From the IMG/VR virus record IMGVR_UViG_3300030328_002969, positions 21,587-43,667 of that record: a stretch of 22,081 nucleotides of DNA. One strand, written 5' to 3'. A program made the position numbers and the translations under genes. The stretch comes from a virus. Shown one piece after another: positions 1-7,186 of this stretch. The notes under the pieces were generated by a model. The model did no database searches, was not told the DNA's origin, and was given only the letters and a program-made list of their open reading frames with translations. The number at the start of each line of letters is the position of its first letter. Position 1 is the first letter of the stretch.

Positions 1-2
1 GT

Positions 3-263
3 TCAATTTCAGATTTTAGATACTCGGCTCGAAAATATAATTACGATAGTCAAGCATATATATATCAAGAACTATTTGATAAGCCTTTAGAGTTTTTTGT
101 AATAGACAAGAACACTTTGCAGTTAGGAATATTTATTCCAGGCGATGAGTTTATCGTGAGAGGGAGAGAAAAAGTGGAACAGGCAATTTTTGTCTACAAT
201 ACTTTTTTTAGCAAGGAATCTCGAGAAGATATTAACCAATTTGTGCATCGTGAAATACTTTAA
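3..263 (+). CDS. PD-(D/E)XK exonuclease-like protein, C-terminal fragment
   Basis: An open frame enters from the left edge and ends at TAA 261-263, giving the last 86 residues of a protein that starts outside the window. The fragment begins SISDFRYSARKYNYDSQAY and continues with a predicted beta strand (LEFFVIDK) and a helical tail. This pattern (a tyrosine-rich helix with a DSQAY-type motif, then an FFVID strand) resembles the C-terminal half of phage RecB/exonuclease VIII-like PD-(D/E)XK nucleases, where the helix follows the catalytic E-x-K strand. The catalytic residues would lie upstream and cannot be checked. Such nucleases usually sit beside ssDNA-binding or annealing proteins, and an SSB-tailed small protein lies just downstream. 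The reading frame is secure. The family call rests on my memory of the fold pattern and is moderate. Confidence 0.6.
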   Translation, partial: SISDFRYSARKYNYDSQAYIYQELFDKPLEFFVIDKNTLQLGIFIPGDEFIVRGREKVEQAIFVYNTFFSKESREDINQFVHREIL

Positions 264-435
264 AAAATTATGGAAATGGTTGATTAAAAAAACCAAAAAG
301 AAAAACTATTGCGTGGTTGAAGTTCCAATGACCTGTAATAGTAGAGAAGATAAGGATGACATCATCATATCTACAATAAACCATTTGGAACAAATAATTA
401 AAATAAATAAAAAATGTCAGAAAAAATCTATGTAG
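250..435 (+). CDS. small basic hypothetical protein (GTG start proposed)
   Basis: A 61-residue frame from GTG 250 ends at TAG 433-435. It overlaps the preceding nuclease by 14 bases and the next gene by 22 bases, the same packing as elsewhere in this arm. The only in-frame ATG is at 328, which would leave about 35 residues. TTG starts at 190 and 241 would lengthen the protein but overlap more of the nuclease. The N-terminal third is strongly basic and tryptophan-containing (KYFKKLWKWLIKK), followed by a mixed segment and a C-terminal helix. I do not recognise the family. The gene fills what would otherwise be a 150-base gap between two convincing genes, which is the main argument that it is real. 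The lack of an ATG start is the main argument against. Confidence 0.4.
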   Translation: MKYFKKLWKWLIKKTKKKNYCVVEVPMTCNSREDKDDIIISTINHLEQIIKINKKCQKKSM

Positions 436-665
436 GATCAGGCACATCAAAGTTTGATGGGGATCAGGTGGCTTGTAGCTTATGTTTAACAGACCTACCA
501 CAAGAACACATGTTTGAGTATAGTGGTAAAAAGTATATTAAACTAATAGTGCAAAAGAAAAGAGAAGCAGATCAGTATGGTAAAACACATTATGTAGCTG
601 TAGACACTTGGAAACCTGAACCCAAAAAGGAAGAAGAAAAAGAAGAGAAAGACCTTCCTTTTTAA
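414..665 (+). CDS. small protein with SSB-like acidic C-terminal tip
   Basis: An 83-residue protein. The N-terminal about 60 residues look like a compact beta-rich domain (KIYVGSGTSKF, then two cysteines, then KKYIKLIVQKK and HYVAVDTWKPEP). The tail is a lysine/glutamate-rich linker ending in DLPF. Bacterial ssDNA-binding proteins end in an acidic tail with a D-D-(I/L)-P-F tip that recruits replication and repair partners, and this tail matches that arrangement. I therefore infer a phage ssDNA-binding or SSB-partner-recruiting protein, although no OB fold can be proven by eye and the domain is shorter than a normal OB-fold SSB (about 110 residues before the tail). It lies between a probable exonuclease and a primase-helicase, and a terminator follows its stop codon within 20 bases. 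Confidence 0.6.
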   Translation: MSEKIYVGSGTSKFDGDQVACSLCLTDLPQEHMFEYSGKKYIKLIVQKKREADQYGKTHYVAVDTWKPEPKKEEEKEEKDLPF

Positions 666-681
666 AACTAACAATGTATAT

Positions 682-709
682 AAAAAGGAGGTTTACGCCT
701 CCTTTTTTT
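682..709 (+). terminator. rho-independent terminator
   Basis: A perfect 10-bp inverted repeat, AAAAAGGAGG (682-691) and CCTCCTTTTT (698-707), surrounds a 6-base loop and runs into a T tract ending at 709. It starts 16 bases after the stop codon of the SSB-tailed protein, so it should end the upstream transcription unit. The A-tract on the 5' side could also give some termination on the opposite strand. Confidence 0.87.
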
Positions 710-746
710 ATGCTGTAGTGTTAATTTTAGTTTACTTTTTTTACTT

Positions 747-776
747 TTTGTAATTAATTTACTCTTAATATATTTT
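747..776 (+). promoter_or_regulatory. candidate Bacteroidota-type promoter for the replication operon
   Basis: TTTG at 747-750 is followed after 18 bases by TATATTTT at 769-776. The Bacteroidota primary sigma-factor consensus is TTTG, about 19-21 bases, then TAnnTTTG, so this is a near match in the only intergenic space before a long operon and after a terminator. The region is extremely AT-rich, so a chance match is likely enough to keep confidence low. The rest of the 710-863 interval shows no ORF and no strong hairpin. Confidence 0.3.
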
Positions 777-863
777 TTTATTTAATAATTATTAACTAAT
801 TTTCAACACTAAAAGAAGAATAAATATATAAATAACTAATAATCAAATAGTTAGATAAAATTA

Positions 864-896
864 AATCAACACAGAATCAACACAAAATCAACACAA
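864..896 (+). repeat. three tandem 11-bp repeats abutting a start codon (possible iterons)
   Basis: AATCAACACAG (864-874), AATCAACACAA (875-885) and AATCAACACAA (886-896) stand head to tail with no spacer, and the ATG of the primase-helicase follows at 897. The core TCAACAC also occurs at 803-809 with different flanks. Exact period and position in the leader of a replication gene suggest an iteron-like binding site (origin or autoregulatory operator). An alternative is an unstructured A/C-rich translation enhancer, since there is no Shine-Dalgarno sequence here. Confidence 0.6.
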
Positions 897-3308
897 ATGG
901 AAATAACTATATTTAAAAGCATTAAAAATACTGATCAACCTTTCTATAGAGAAGTCGAAGTAGTACTAAAAAGAATAAAAGAAGGTGCATCGAAAGACTT
1001 AGTGAAGCGTATACGACAAGAGTCAGACAAGACCAAAAGAAATGAAATAAAGCAATCATTACCCGCTATATGTTTTAGTGGACAATTTACAAAAAGAAAT
1101 GACAACAGCTTAAGCAAACATTCAGGGTTGATTTGTTTAGACTTTGATAATTTTCCTAATGAAAAATTAATGCTTGAAGAGAAAGAAGTAATTACTAACG
1201 ATAGATATACCTTCGCCTGTTTTATATCCCCCAGTGGTTTAGGGTTAAAGGTTTTAGTAAAAATTCCTGACCAAGAAGATACTCACAAACAATATTTTAA
1301 TTCATTGAAGCATCATTTTGGCAGTGAATTTTTTGATGTATCAGTTAAAAATTTATCTCGAGTATGCTACGAATCCTATGATCCATTAATTTATATAAAC
1401 TATAATTCGAGTGTATGGGATGAGATAATAGAGCAAGAATATAACGAGGTAAGCAAATTAGATGTTAATGCTACTATACCCGTAACAGATGAAAATAAAA
1501 TTGTAGAGATACTGATTAAGTGGTGGGAAAAAAAATACGGACTAATTGAGGGAGAGAGAAATAACAATGTTTATATTTTAGCTTCTGCATTTAACGACTT
1601 TGGTGTTAACAAGACTCTTGCTGAATATGTAATGAGTCAGTTTTCTTCTAAAGATTTTCCTATAGCAGAAGTTAAAAGAACCATCCACTCTGCCTATTCT
1701 CAACGCCAAAACTTTGGTACGAAGTTTTATGAAGATGAAGAAAAGCTTAATAAGATTAAAAACAAATTAAGAAGTGGGGCAACAAAAAAAGAAATTAGAT
1801 CTGAATTAGTAGAAGACAATATTGAGGTCTCGGTAATAGATAGTGTCATCAACAAACTGGAGGAGGAAAACTCCAACAATGTTTTTTGGAGTAAAAACGA
1901 GAAGGGGGTAATAAAAATTATTCATATACTTTTTAAAAACTTTTTAGAAGACAATGGATTCTACAAATTTAATCCACAAGGAAGTAAAAATTATGTGTTT
2001 GTAAAGGTTACAAACAATCTCATAGACCATACCTCAGAAAAAGAAATTAAAGATTTTATTTTAAGCTATTTGTTAGAGATAGAAGACTACAATATATACA
2101 ATTATTTTGCTGAAAAGACTCGTTATTTTAGAGAAGAGTTCCTAACTCTTTTATCTTCTATCAATGTTTATTTTATTGAGGATAAAAAGGATACATCCTA
2201 TCTGTATTATAAAAATTGTGCTGTTCAGATTACTCATAATAAAATTGAAACCATAGACTACATAGACCTGGGAGGGTATGTGTGGAAGGATCACGTTATT
2301 GACAGAACTTTTACCTTATGTGATGTAGGAGACTGCGACTATCAAACCTTTATTTCTAATATTTGTGGTGGAGATAAGTCAAGAATAAAATCAATGCAAA
2401 CAACTATAGGGTATTTACTACACGGGTGGAAAAACTTAGCCTACTGCCCTGCAGTTATTTTAAATGATGAAGTAATTACCGACAATCCAGAAGGAGGAAC
2501 AGGGAAGGGTTTGTTTATGAATGCTCTGAGTCATATGAAGAAATTAGTATTTATTGATGGAAAATCTTTTAATTTTGAAAGATCCTTTGCTTATCAAACA
2601 GTGTCTGCTGATACTCAAATATTATGCTTTGATGATGTAAAGAAGTATTTTGATTTTGAAAGACTCTTTAGTGTTATTACAGAAGGATTAACTTTAGAGA
2701 AGAAAAATAAAGATGCAATTAAAATTCCCTTTCCTAAATCTCCTAAGATAGCTATTACAACCAACTACGCTATTAGTGGGGAAGGAACAAGCTTTGAGAG
2801 AAGAAAGTGGGAGTTAGAGTTGGCTCAGTATTATACTAAAGATTTTACTCCTTTAGTAGAGTTTGGCAGACTTATGTTTGGAGAGTGGAATGATGAAGAG
2901 TGGTGTCAGTTTGATAATTATATGATTAAAAACTTACAAATGTATCTAAGCACTGGCTTACTCAAAAGCGAATTTGTTAATCTAAGAATTAGAAAGCTGT
3001 CAGCTAAAACAGGTCACGACTTCATAGAGTGGTGTGGATTAATAGGGTCTACTCCTCATCAAGATAAGCTTAAGTATAATGAAAAAATTTATAAAAATGA
3101 TTTGTATTTAGATTTTATAGAGGAGAATCCCGACAGAGCGCCTAAATCTAAAATGACTATTAGCCGTACCAGATTTTACAAATGGCTAACCTCTTATGCC
3201 ATCTATCAATACAACACTGCTCCTGAAGAGGGAAGAGATAATATAGGCAAGTGGATTAAGTTTGTAAACAAGCATTCTAAAGAATATAATGGCAAGTTGG
3301 CTCTATGA
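897..3308 (+). CDS. primase-helicase: VirE-N/BT4734-like primase domain plus SF3 helicase
   Basis: An 803-residue replicative protein expected to make primers and unwind phage DNA. Residues about 1-170 carry primase-polymerase (AEP)-like motifs: LDFDNF with D82 and D84, SPSGLGLK at 111-118, and the NLSRVCYESYDP segment at 152-163, as in VirE-N/BT4734-like proteins of Bacteroidota elements. Residues about 195-290 resemble a primase C-terminal helical domain. The C-terminal half is a superfamily 3/D5-like ATPase: Walker A PEGGTGKG (531-538), Walker B ILCFDD (D579, D580), motif C AITTNY (619-624), then an arginine-finger stretch SFERRKWELEL. All key residues appear present. The start follows three tandem repeats and has no Shine-Dalgarno. 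The TGA overlaps the next gene's ATG (ATGA). Confidence 0.88.
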   Translation: MEITIFKSIKNTDQPFYREVEVVLKRIKEGASKDLVKRIRQESDKTKRNEIKQSLPAICFSGQFTKRNDNSLSKHSGLICLDFDNFPNEKLMLEEKEVITNDRYTFACFISPSGLGLKVLVKIPDQEDTHKQYFNSLKHHFGSEFFDVSVKNLSRVCYESYDPLIYINYNSSVWDEIIEQEYNEVSKLDVNATIPVTDENKIVEILIKWWEKKYGLIEGERNNNVYILASAFNDFGVNKTLAEYVMSQFSSKDFPIAEVKRTIHSAYSQRQNFGTKFYEDEEKLNKIKNKLRSGATKKEIRSELVEDNIEVSVIDSVINKLEEENSNNVFWSKNEKGVIKIIHILFKNFLEDNGFYKFNPQGSKNYVFVKVTNNLIDHTSEKEIKDFILSYLLEIEDYNIYNYFAEKTRYFREEFLTLLSSINVYFIEDKKDTSYLYYKNCAVQITHNKIETIDYIDLGGYVWKDHVIDRTFTLCDVGDCDYQTFISNICGGDKSRIKSMQTTIGYLLHGWKNLAYCPAVILNDEVITDNPEGGTGKGLFMNALSHMKKLVFIDGKSFNFERSFAYQTVSADTQILCFDDVKKYFDFERLFSVITEGLTLEKKNKDAIKIPFPKSPKIAITTNYAISGEGTSFERRKWELELAQYYTKDFTPLVEFGRLMFGEWNDEEWCQFDNYMIKNLQMYLSTGLLKSEFVNLRIRKLSAKTGHDFIEWCGLIGSTPHQDKLKYNEKIYKNDLYLDFIEENPDRAPKSKMTISRTRFYKWLTSYAIYQYNTAPEEGRDNIGKWIKFVNKHSKEYNGKLAL

Positions 3309-4558
3309 AACTTAGACCATACCAAGAGGAGATTGTAAAAAGAGGAATAAAAATTCTTATCCCTTTTCGTTTTCTTTATTTAGCAATGGAGGTAAGGACA
3401 GGAAAAACCATAACCTCTTTAAAGCTTTTTACTTATATGTGGGCTAACCTAAACCAAGATGCAAACGGAAAAAAAATCTTATTTGTTACTAAGAAGAAGG
3501 CTATAACAAGCATTGAGAATGACTATGATGAGTCTGGATGTATTTATGATATTATGATTACCAACTACGAGTCTCTCCATAAAGTTCCTACTAAAGGATG
3601 GGATGGTTTGATTTGTGATGAAGCTCACGGAATGGGGGCGTTCCCTAAACCCAGCAAAAGAGCTAAGCAGATTAAAGAAATAATTTCCAAATCCAACCCT
3701 TATGTTATCCTATTATCAGGCACACCTACTCCAGAATCTTATAGTCAAATGTATCATCAAGTATACGCTATACCTAAAAACCCTTTTAACTCTCATAAAA
3801 ACTTCTATTCATTTAGCAAACGCTATGTGAAGGTGAGACAGAGAAAAATTGGAGGAATGATGATCAATGATTACTCGAATGGTTTGGAGTTGATTTTGCA
3901 CCACATGAAGCCTTATCTAATATCTTACACGCAAAAATTAGCAGGATTTGAATCTACTATAGATGAGGAAGTTTTAACTGTTCCTTTAAGCCCTAACACT
4001 CTTAAGTTAATTAAAAGATTAAAAAAAGATTTAGTGATTGAAGGCAAAGAAGAAGTCATCCTCGCTGACACTTCGGTCAAGCTGATGATGAAAATACACC
4101 AACTAAGCTCTGGTACTATAAAATTTGAGAGCGGGAATGGAATGGTGGTCGACCACACTAAAGCTTATTTTATAGCTGATAGATTTAAAGAAAGAAAAAT
4201 CGCTATATTTTATAAGTTTGTTAACGAGCTGAGTGCTATTAAAGAAGTGTATAAAGACAGAATAACAACCGACTTAGAGGAGTTTGATACCACCGACAAG
4301 TCTATTGCTTTACAAATTGTAAGCGGAAGAGAGGGGATTAGCTTAAGAAATGCTGAGTGTATAGTTTATTACAATATTGATTTTTCAGCCACAAGTTATT
4401 GGCAGTCCCGAGATCGTATGACTACCAAGTCCAGAAGGTTTAATAAAATTTACTGGGTTTTTAGCAATGAAGGGATTGAAAGGCAAATATATAAGGCTGT
4501 AGTAAAGAAAAAGGATTATACTTTAACTCATTTTAAAAGAGATTTATTAGCTTTGTAA
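3305..4558 (+). CDS. SF2 (SNF2-like) DNA helicase
   Basis: A 417-residue helicase with both RecA-like halves. The N-terminus LRPYQEEIV is the Q-motif-like start of SNF2/DEAD proteins. Motif I is EVRTGKT (29-35), with G33-K34-T35. Motif II is DEAH (105-108), and motif III is LSGTPTPES (137-145). In the second half VSGREGISL (339-347) is motif V-like and QSRDRM (367-372) is motif VI with the arginine finger. The compact size and absence of large insertions match phage SNF2-like helicases used in replication or recombination-dependent repair rather than chromatin remodellers. It is coupled to the primase-helicase by ATGA and followed after one base by a VRR-NUC nuclease, a common helicase-nuclease pairing in phages. 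Confidence 0.88.
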   Translation: MKLRPYQEEIVKRGIKILIPFRFLYLAMEVRTGKTITSLKLFTYMWANLNQDANGKKILFVTKKKAITSIENDYDESGCIYDIMITNYESLHKVPTKGWDGLICDEAHGMGAFPKPSKRAKQIKEIISKSNPYVILLSGTPTPESYSQMYHQVYAIPKNPFNSHKNFYSFSKRYVKVRQRKIGGMMINDYSNGLELILHHMKPYLISYTQKLAGFESTIDEEVLTVPLSPNTLKLIKRLKKDLVIEGKEEVILADTSVKLMMKIHQLSSGTIKFESGNGMVVDHTKAYFIADRFKERKIAIFYKFVNELSAIKEVYKDRITTDLEEFDTTDKSIALQIVSGREGISLRNAECIVYYNIDFSATSYWQSRDRMTTKSRRFNKIYWVFSNEGIERQIYKAVVKKKDYTLTHFKRDLLAL

Positions 4559-4559
4559 T

Positions 4560-4808
4560 ATGACTGAACAGCAGATACAGGCTAAGAGAATAAAAAAATT
4601 TGAAGAAGATGGATATTATGTTATTAAGCTTATTAAAACTAATAAAAATGGTATACCAGACCTCATTGCCATTCCAAGAAACTCCAAAGTGTTATTTTCA
4701 GAAATCAAAAAAAGCAATGGAAGGGTTTCTAAATTGCAACAATACAGAATAAAAGAACTAAACGACCATGGAATTGAAACAGAAATATACAGAGGCACAG
4801 ACCTATGA
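4560..4808 (+). CDS. VRR-NUC domain nuclease
   Basis: An 82-residue stand-alone nuclease consisting only of the VRR-NUC core. The PD-(D/E)XK active site is visible: GIPDLIAI (31-38, D34) followed by the strand FSEIKK with E48 and K50, then KSNGRVSKLQQ, where Q60 follows the usual S-x-x-Q pattern of the family. Stand-alone phage VRR-NUC enzymes are thought to cut branched DNA such as Holliday junctions. Length and motifs are typical. It starts one base after the helicase stop codon, and its 3' end overlaps the next gene by 41 bases. Confidence 0.88.
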   Translation: MTEQQIQAKRIKKFEEDGYYVIKLIKTNKNGIPDLIAIPRNSKVLFSEIKKSNGRVSKLQQYRIKELNDHGIETEIYRGTDL

Positions 4809-5127
4809 CGTTGATGATCACTTCCTGGATTCACTACAAGAATTTGAGCTACCTGTTAGTCTTAGGATAGCTCGATTTATAGAAGAGAGTGAGATAAAGG
4901 TTGAAAACAATAGCCTTGTTTCTCACATATTAGGAGGCTTGATAATGTACGCAGGAAAGCCTGTAACTTTTGCCTTAGAGGTTGTAAAGGTAGAGTTAGA
5001 ATATATGAGGCTGACCGACATCACTCCTATTTCTATGGATGAGTACTTAGACTTAATGAATTTAAATTTATATATAAAATCAAATGAATATACTAAAAGT
5101 AAATCGTTTAAAAACGATAGTCAATAA
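4768..5127 (+). CDS. hypothetical protein in replication operon
   Basis: A 119-residue, acidic, mostly helical protein that I do not recognise. ATG 4768 is the only in-frame ATG before the middle of the gene, so the 41-base overlap with the VRR-NUC gene is probably real. Visible features are the acidic N-terminus (TYDVDDHFLDSLQEFELP), a hydrophobic central helix (SLVSHILGGLIMYAGKPV), too short and mixed to call a membrane anchor, and a basic C-terminus. Its 3' end overlaps the next gene by 44 bases. Context suggests a replication or nucleotide-metabolism accessory role, but nothing in the sequence proves it. Confidence 0.7.
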   Translation: MELKQKYTEAQTYDVDDHFLDSLQEFELPVSLRIARFIEESEIKVENNSLVSHILGGLIMYAGKPVTFALEVVKVELEYMRLTDITPISMDEYLDLMNLNLYIKSNEYTKSKSFKNDSQ

Positions 5128-5512
5128 TGTCTTCAATGTTAATGTAGACAGTAAAAACCGAGAAACTGACACCATAGAAGCCCGAGCCACCTGCTATACT
5201 ATTCTTCGTAAAGAGTGTCATTTAAGTTTTGCAGAAATTGGCAAGTATTTTCTTAAACACCACGCTACTATTATTCATGCAGTGAGAGAGTTTCCTTATA
5301 TGGCTAAATATAACCCCCGCTTGACTATAAACTATGCTTTGTGTAAAAAAATGTTCAAAGAAAACAATGAATTGTTTGATGATAGTTTAGAGATTGTTGA
5401 TATGATGTTGATAAAAAAAAGTGTTGAAAAATTAGAAAAGTCTCATAGTGTTTTATCTTTATCTATAGAGAAACTACAACAAGAATTGAATAAATTAAAA
5501 GCTAAACTATAA
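5084..5512 (+). CDS. stand-alone DnaA domain IV-like DNA-binding protein
   Basis: A 142-residue protein. Residues about 24-70 resemble the C-terminal DNA-binding domain IV of bacterial DnaA: an arginine-containing basic segment (IEARATCYTILRKE), LSFAEIGKYF (47-56) matching the 'S-x-x-E-I-G-x-x-F' helix, and HHATIIHAVREF (59-70) matching the DnaA signature 'D-H-T-T-V-x-H-A'. No AAA+ ATPase domain is present, so it cannot act as a full initiator. Residues about 108-142 form a likely coiled coil (heptad-like L/I spacing in VEKLEKSHSVLSLSIEKLQQ), suggesting a dimer. It could recognise the phage origin, compete for host DnaA boxes, or regulate the operon. The family call is good; the role is inference. 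Confidence 0.75.
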   Translation: MNILKVNRLKTIVNNVFNVNVDSKNRETDTIEARATCYTILRKECHLSFAEIGKYFLKHHATIIHAVREFPYMAKYNPRLTINYALCKKMFKENNELFDDSLEIVDMMLIKKSVEKLEKSHSVLSLSIEKLQQELNKLKAKL

Positions 5513-5704
5513 ATGCCCAGAGTAGCCAAGGAGGATGTAAATGCTATACGACACATAACCTATGTGTCAGAAAGCATCCACCAGCTTGGAGATGATATTT
5601 ATGAGGATTTAATGGAGAGAGAAAACGAAGAAGCAAAGAGAAAGGCTCAAGCCTTAATCCAAATTCTTGCAGACTTAATTCAATCACTTAGCGATGAAAT
5701 ATAA
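5513..5704 (+). CDS. small helical hypothetical protein
   Basis: A 63-residue protein starting immediately after the previous stop codon (no spacer) and overlapping the next gene by 11 bases. It is highly charged and predicted almost entirely helical, with repeated glutamates and a C-terminal amphipathic helix (AQALIQILADLIQSLSDEI). No known motif is visible. Position and helical character resemble the small unclassified accessory proteins common in phage early operons. Confidence 0.65.
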   Translation: MPRVAKEDVNAIRHITYVSESIHQLGDDIYEDLMERENEEAKRKAQALIQILADLIQSLSDEI

Positions 5705-6452
5705 TACCCCCGATCTTCTTAGTGGAGATAAAAATAATACCGATGAAATCAGGCCTCGACTATCAGGAAATAAAAGAAAGGCTTTTGAAAACCTAAATAA
5801 AAAGGAACGCAGAATTTTAGTTATAGGAGATTTACACGCCCCTTTTGTGTTGCCTGGGTATTTAGAGCATTGTCAAGAAGTGTACGCTAATTATAATTGC
5901 AATCAAGTAATCTACATAGGGGACATTTTGGATAATCACGCTTTTTCATATCATGAGCCAGACCCTGATGGGCTATCTCCTGGATCAGAGCTAAAAATGG
6001 CTAAAAAGTTTGTAAAAGACTGGTATAAGGCATTCCCTGTAGCGGATGTGTTAATCGGAAATCACGACAGAATGGCCTCAAGGAAGGCAATGACAGGGGG
6101 AGTACCTTCAGCGTGGATAAGATCGTATAACGATGTCTTAGGCACTCCTAAGTGGAATTGGGTTGAAAACATAGTGTATGACAATGTATTGTACGAACAC
6201 GGAGAAGGGGGTCAAGCCAAGACTAAAGCGAAAAACAATATGATGTCAAGCGTATGTGGTCATATTCATACCGAAGCCTATGTCCATTGGTTTGTGGGAA
6301 AAAAGTTTAGGGTGTTTGCAATGCAGGTGGGCTGTGGAGTAGATGCTAAATCTTATGCTGCTGCCTACGCTAAGAATTTTAAAAAACAAAGTATATCCTG
6401 TGGTGTGGTGTTAGGAGGCCACACTGCTATAAACTGTATGATGGAATTATGA
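5694..6452 (+). CDS. calcineurin-like metallophosphoesterase
   Basis: A 252-residue enzyme with the complete two-metal phosphoesterase motif set: GDLH (45-48), GDILD (76-80), GNHD (122-125), H169 in YEHGEGG and GHIH (189-192). This family hydrolyses phosphomono- or diesters, including nucleotides, nucleic acids and phosphoproteins. In phages it is found beside replication genes and may process DNA ends, cyclic nucleotides or RNA 2',3'-ends, but the substrate cannot be read from the sequence. The approximately 40-residue N-terminal extension is polar and probably disordered. It starts inside the preceding gene and ends in an ATGA overlap with a 35-codon ORF. Confidence 0.88.
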   Translation: MKYNTPDLLSGDKNNTDEIRPRLSGNKRKAFENLNKKERRILVIGDLHAPFVLPGYLEHCQEVYANYNCNQVIYIGDILDNHAFSYHEPDPDGLSPGSELKMAKKFVKDWYKAFPVADVLIGNHDRMASRKAMTGGVPSAWIRSYNDVLGTPKWNWVENIVYDNVLYEHGEGGQAKTKAKNNMMSSVCGHIHTEAYVHWFVGKKFRVFAMQVGCGVDAKSYAAAYAKNFKKQSISCGVVLGGHTAINCMMEL

Positions 6453-6556
6453 AACCACAAGAAATAGTGCAAGAAATATTAAGACTTAAATTATCTAAAC
6501 CTCAATCAAAAGAGGTTAGGAACAGAATACGTAAACTTCAACAACAACTCAAATGA
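6449..6556 (+). CDS. 35-aa hypothetical protein
   Basis: A short frame starting MKPQEIVQEILRLKLSK and ending in QQQLK at TGA 6554-6556. It exactly bridges the phosphoesterase and the 130-aa gene: its ATG overlaps the upstream TGA (ATGA at 6449-6452) and its TGA overlaps the downstream ATG (ATGA at 6553-6556). Two such junctions are hard to get by chance and fit translational coupling along the operon. The protein is basic and helical, with no recognisable domain. Confidence 0.65.
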   Translation: MKPQEIVQEILRLKLSKPQSKEVRNRIRKLQQQLK

Positions 6557-6945
6557 ACAAACAAATCGCCAAAGCATTAGGCATAGCCGCAAGAGAAGTG
6601 GCTCATAATTTTTCAAACAAAAACCGAGAAGGTAATTACAAGGGAGAAACCTTTAGTGTACACGAAGTGATTCCTACATCTGATCAAACAGCTATAGTGT
6701 TTTTTAAAAAAAATACACGCAAATTAGGGATGGGATTTTTCTATTATATAAATCGAGGTTATTCACAAGGGTGGAAATATTTTTTTCCTACTGACTCCCA
6801 CGTTACAGGAATGATGGCTACTCAGTTTTATAAGTTAGAAGTGGAGAGAATGAATTATAAAGAAAACTTTAGTTTAGTTGAGCAATACAATAGAAACCGT
6901 TCACCAGAGAATCATATAAGTGATGTTAGTCAAATTGGTGTATAA
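6553..6945 (+). CDS. hypothetical phage protein, last gene of replication operon
   Basis: A 130-residue protein with a helical N-terminus (MNKQIAKALGIAAREVAHNF), a beta-rich centre (QTAIVFFKKN, MGFFYYINRGY) and an aromatic segment GWKYFFPTDSHVTGMM before a C-terminal helix. I associate this architecture with unclassified proteins of Bacteroidota phages but cannot name a function. It starts in an ATGA overlap, and its 3' end overlaps the convergent virion operon by 20 bases, so this is where the two arms meet. Confidence 0.75.
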   Translation: MNKQIAKALGIAAREVAHNFSNKNREGNYKGETFSVHEVIPTSDQTAIVFFKKNTRKLGMGFFYYINRGYSQGWKYFFPTDSHVTGMMATQFYKLEVERMNYKENFSLVEQYNRNRSPENHISDVSQIGV

Positions 6946-7186
6946 ACTTATTTAGCTCCTTCATCTGCTTTAGCTCCTCACATTTCTCATACTCTTCGGT
7001 AGATATATAGTATTCTATTAAGCAATCATAAGCATCACCCTCCATCACTTTAATAGGCTGGTATGGATTAAAAATAATAGCCAGATCTTGATCCTCCTCC
7101 AACACTTCTTCAAAAGATTTACGTCCTGTTATTAAATAATAACTATCCTCCATTAATTTTCTTTCGCTATCTACTTTTTCCTCCAT
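6926..7186 (-). CDS. acidic hypothetical protein, last gene of virion operon
   Basis: An 86-residue acidic protein whose ATG lies 20 bases inside the end of the giant virion gene. It is glutamate-rich, has a central beta-like stretch (LAIIFNPYQPIKVMEGDAYDC) and ends in a helical, charged segment. No known domain is visible. It could be a small packaging, assembly or lysis accessory, but this is not shown. The overlap with the giant gene upstream and with the convergent gene downstream argues against it being a random frame. Confidence 0.65.
   Translation of the reverse strand: MEEKVDSERKLMEDSYYLITGRKSFEEVLEEDQDLAIIFNPYQPIKVMEGDAYDCLIEYYISTEEYEKCEELKQMKELNKFIHQFD

Noticed and set aside
190-249. 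TTG start at 190 for the small basic ORF
   Set aside because: It would extend the overlap with the nuclease gene to 74 bases with no start-site support; GTG 250 is a better choice, although still uncertain.
268-501. 77-codon - strand frame over the left small genes
   Set aside because: It is antisense to the SSB-tailed protein and its neighbour, isolated on the wrong strand for this arm, with low-complexity hydrophobic composition.
1862-1878. Small GGAG/CTCC hairpin inside the primase-helicase gene
   Set aside because: Short stem, no T tract, and it lies inside a conserved coding region; not a plausible terminator.
4616-4834. 72-codon - strand frame over the VRR-NUC gene
   Set aside because: It lies opposite a nuclease with intact active-site motifs; no independent support.
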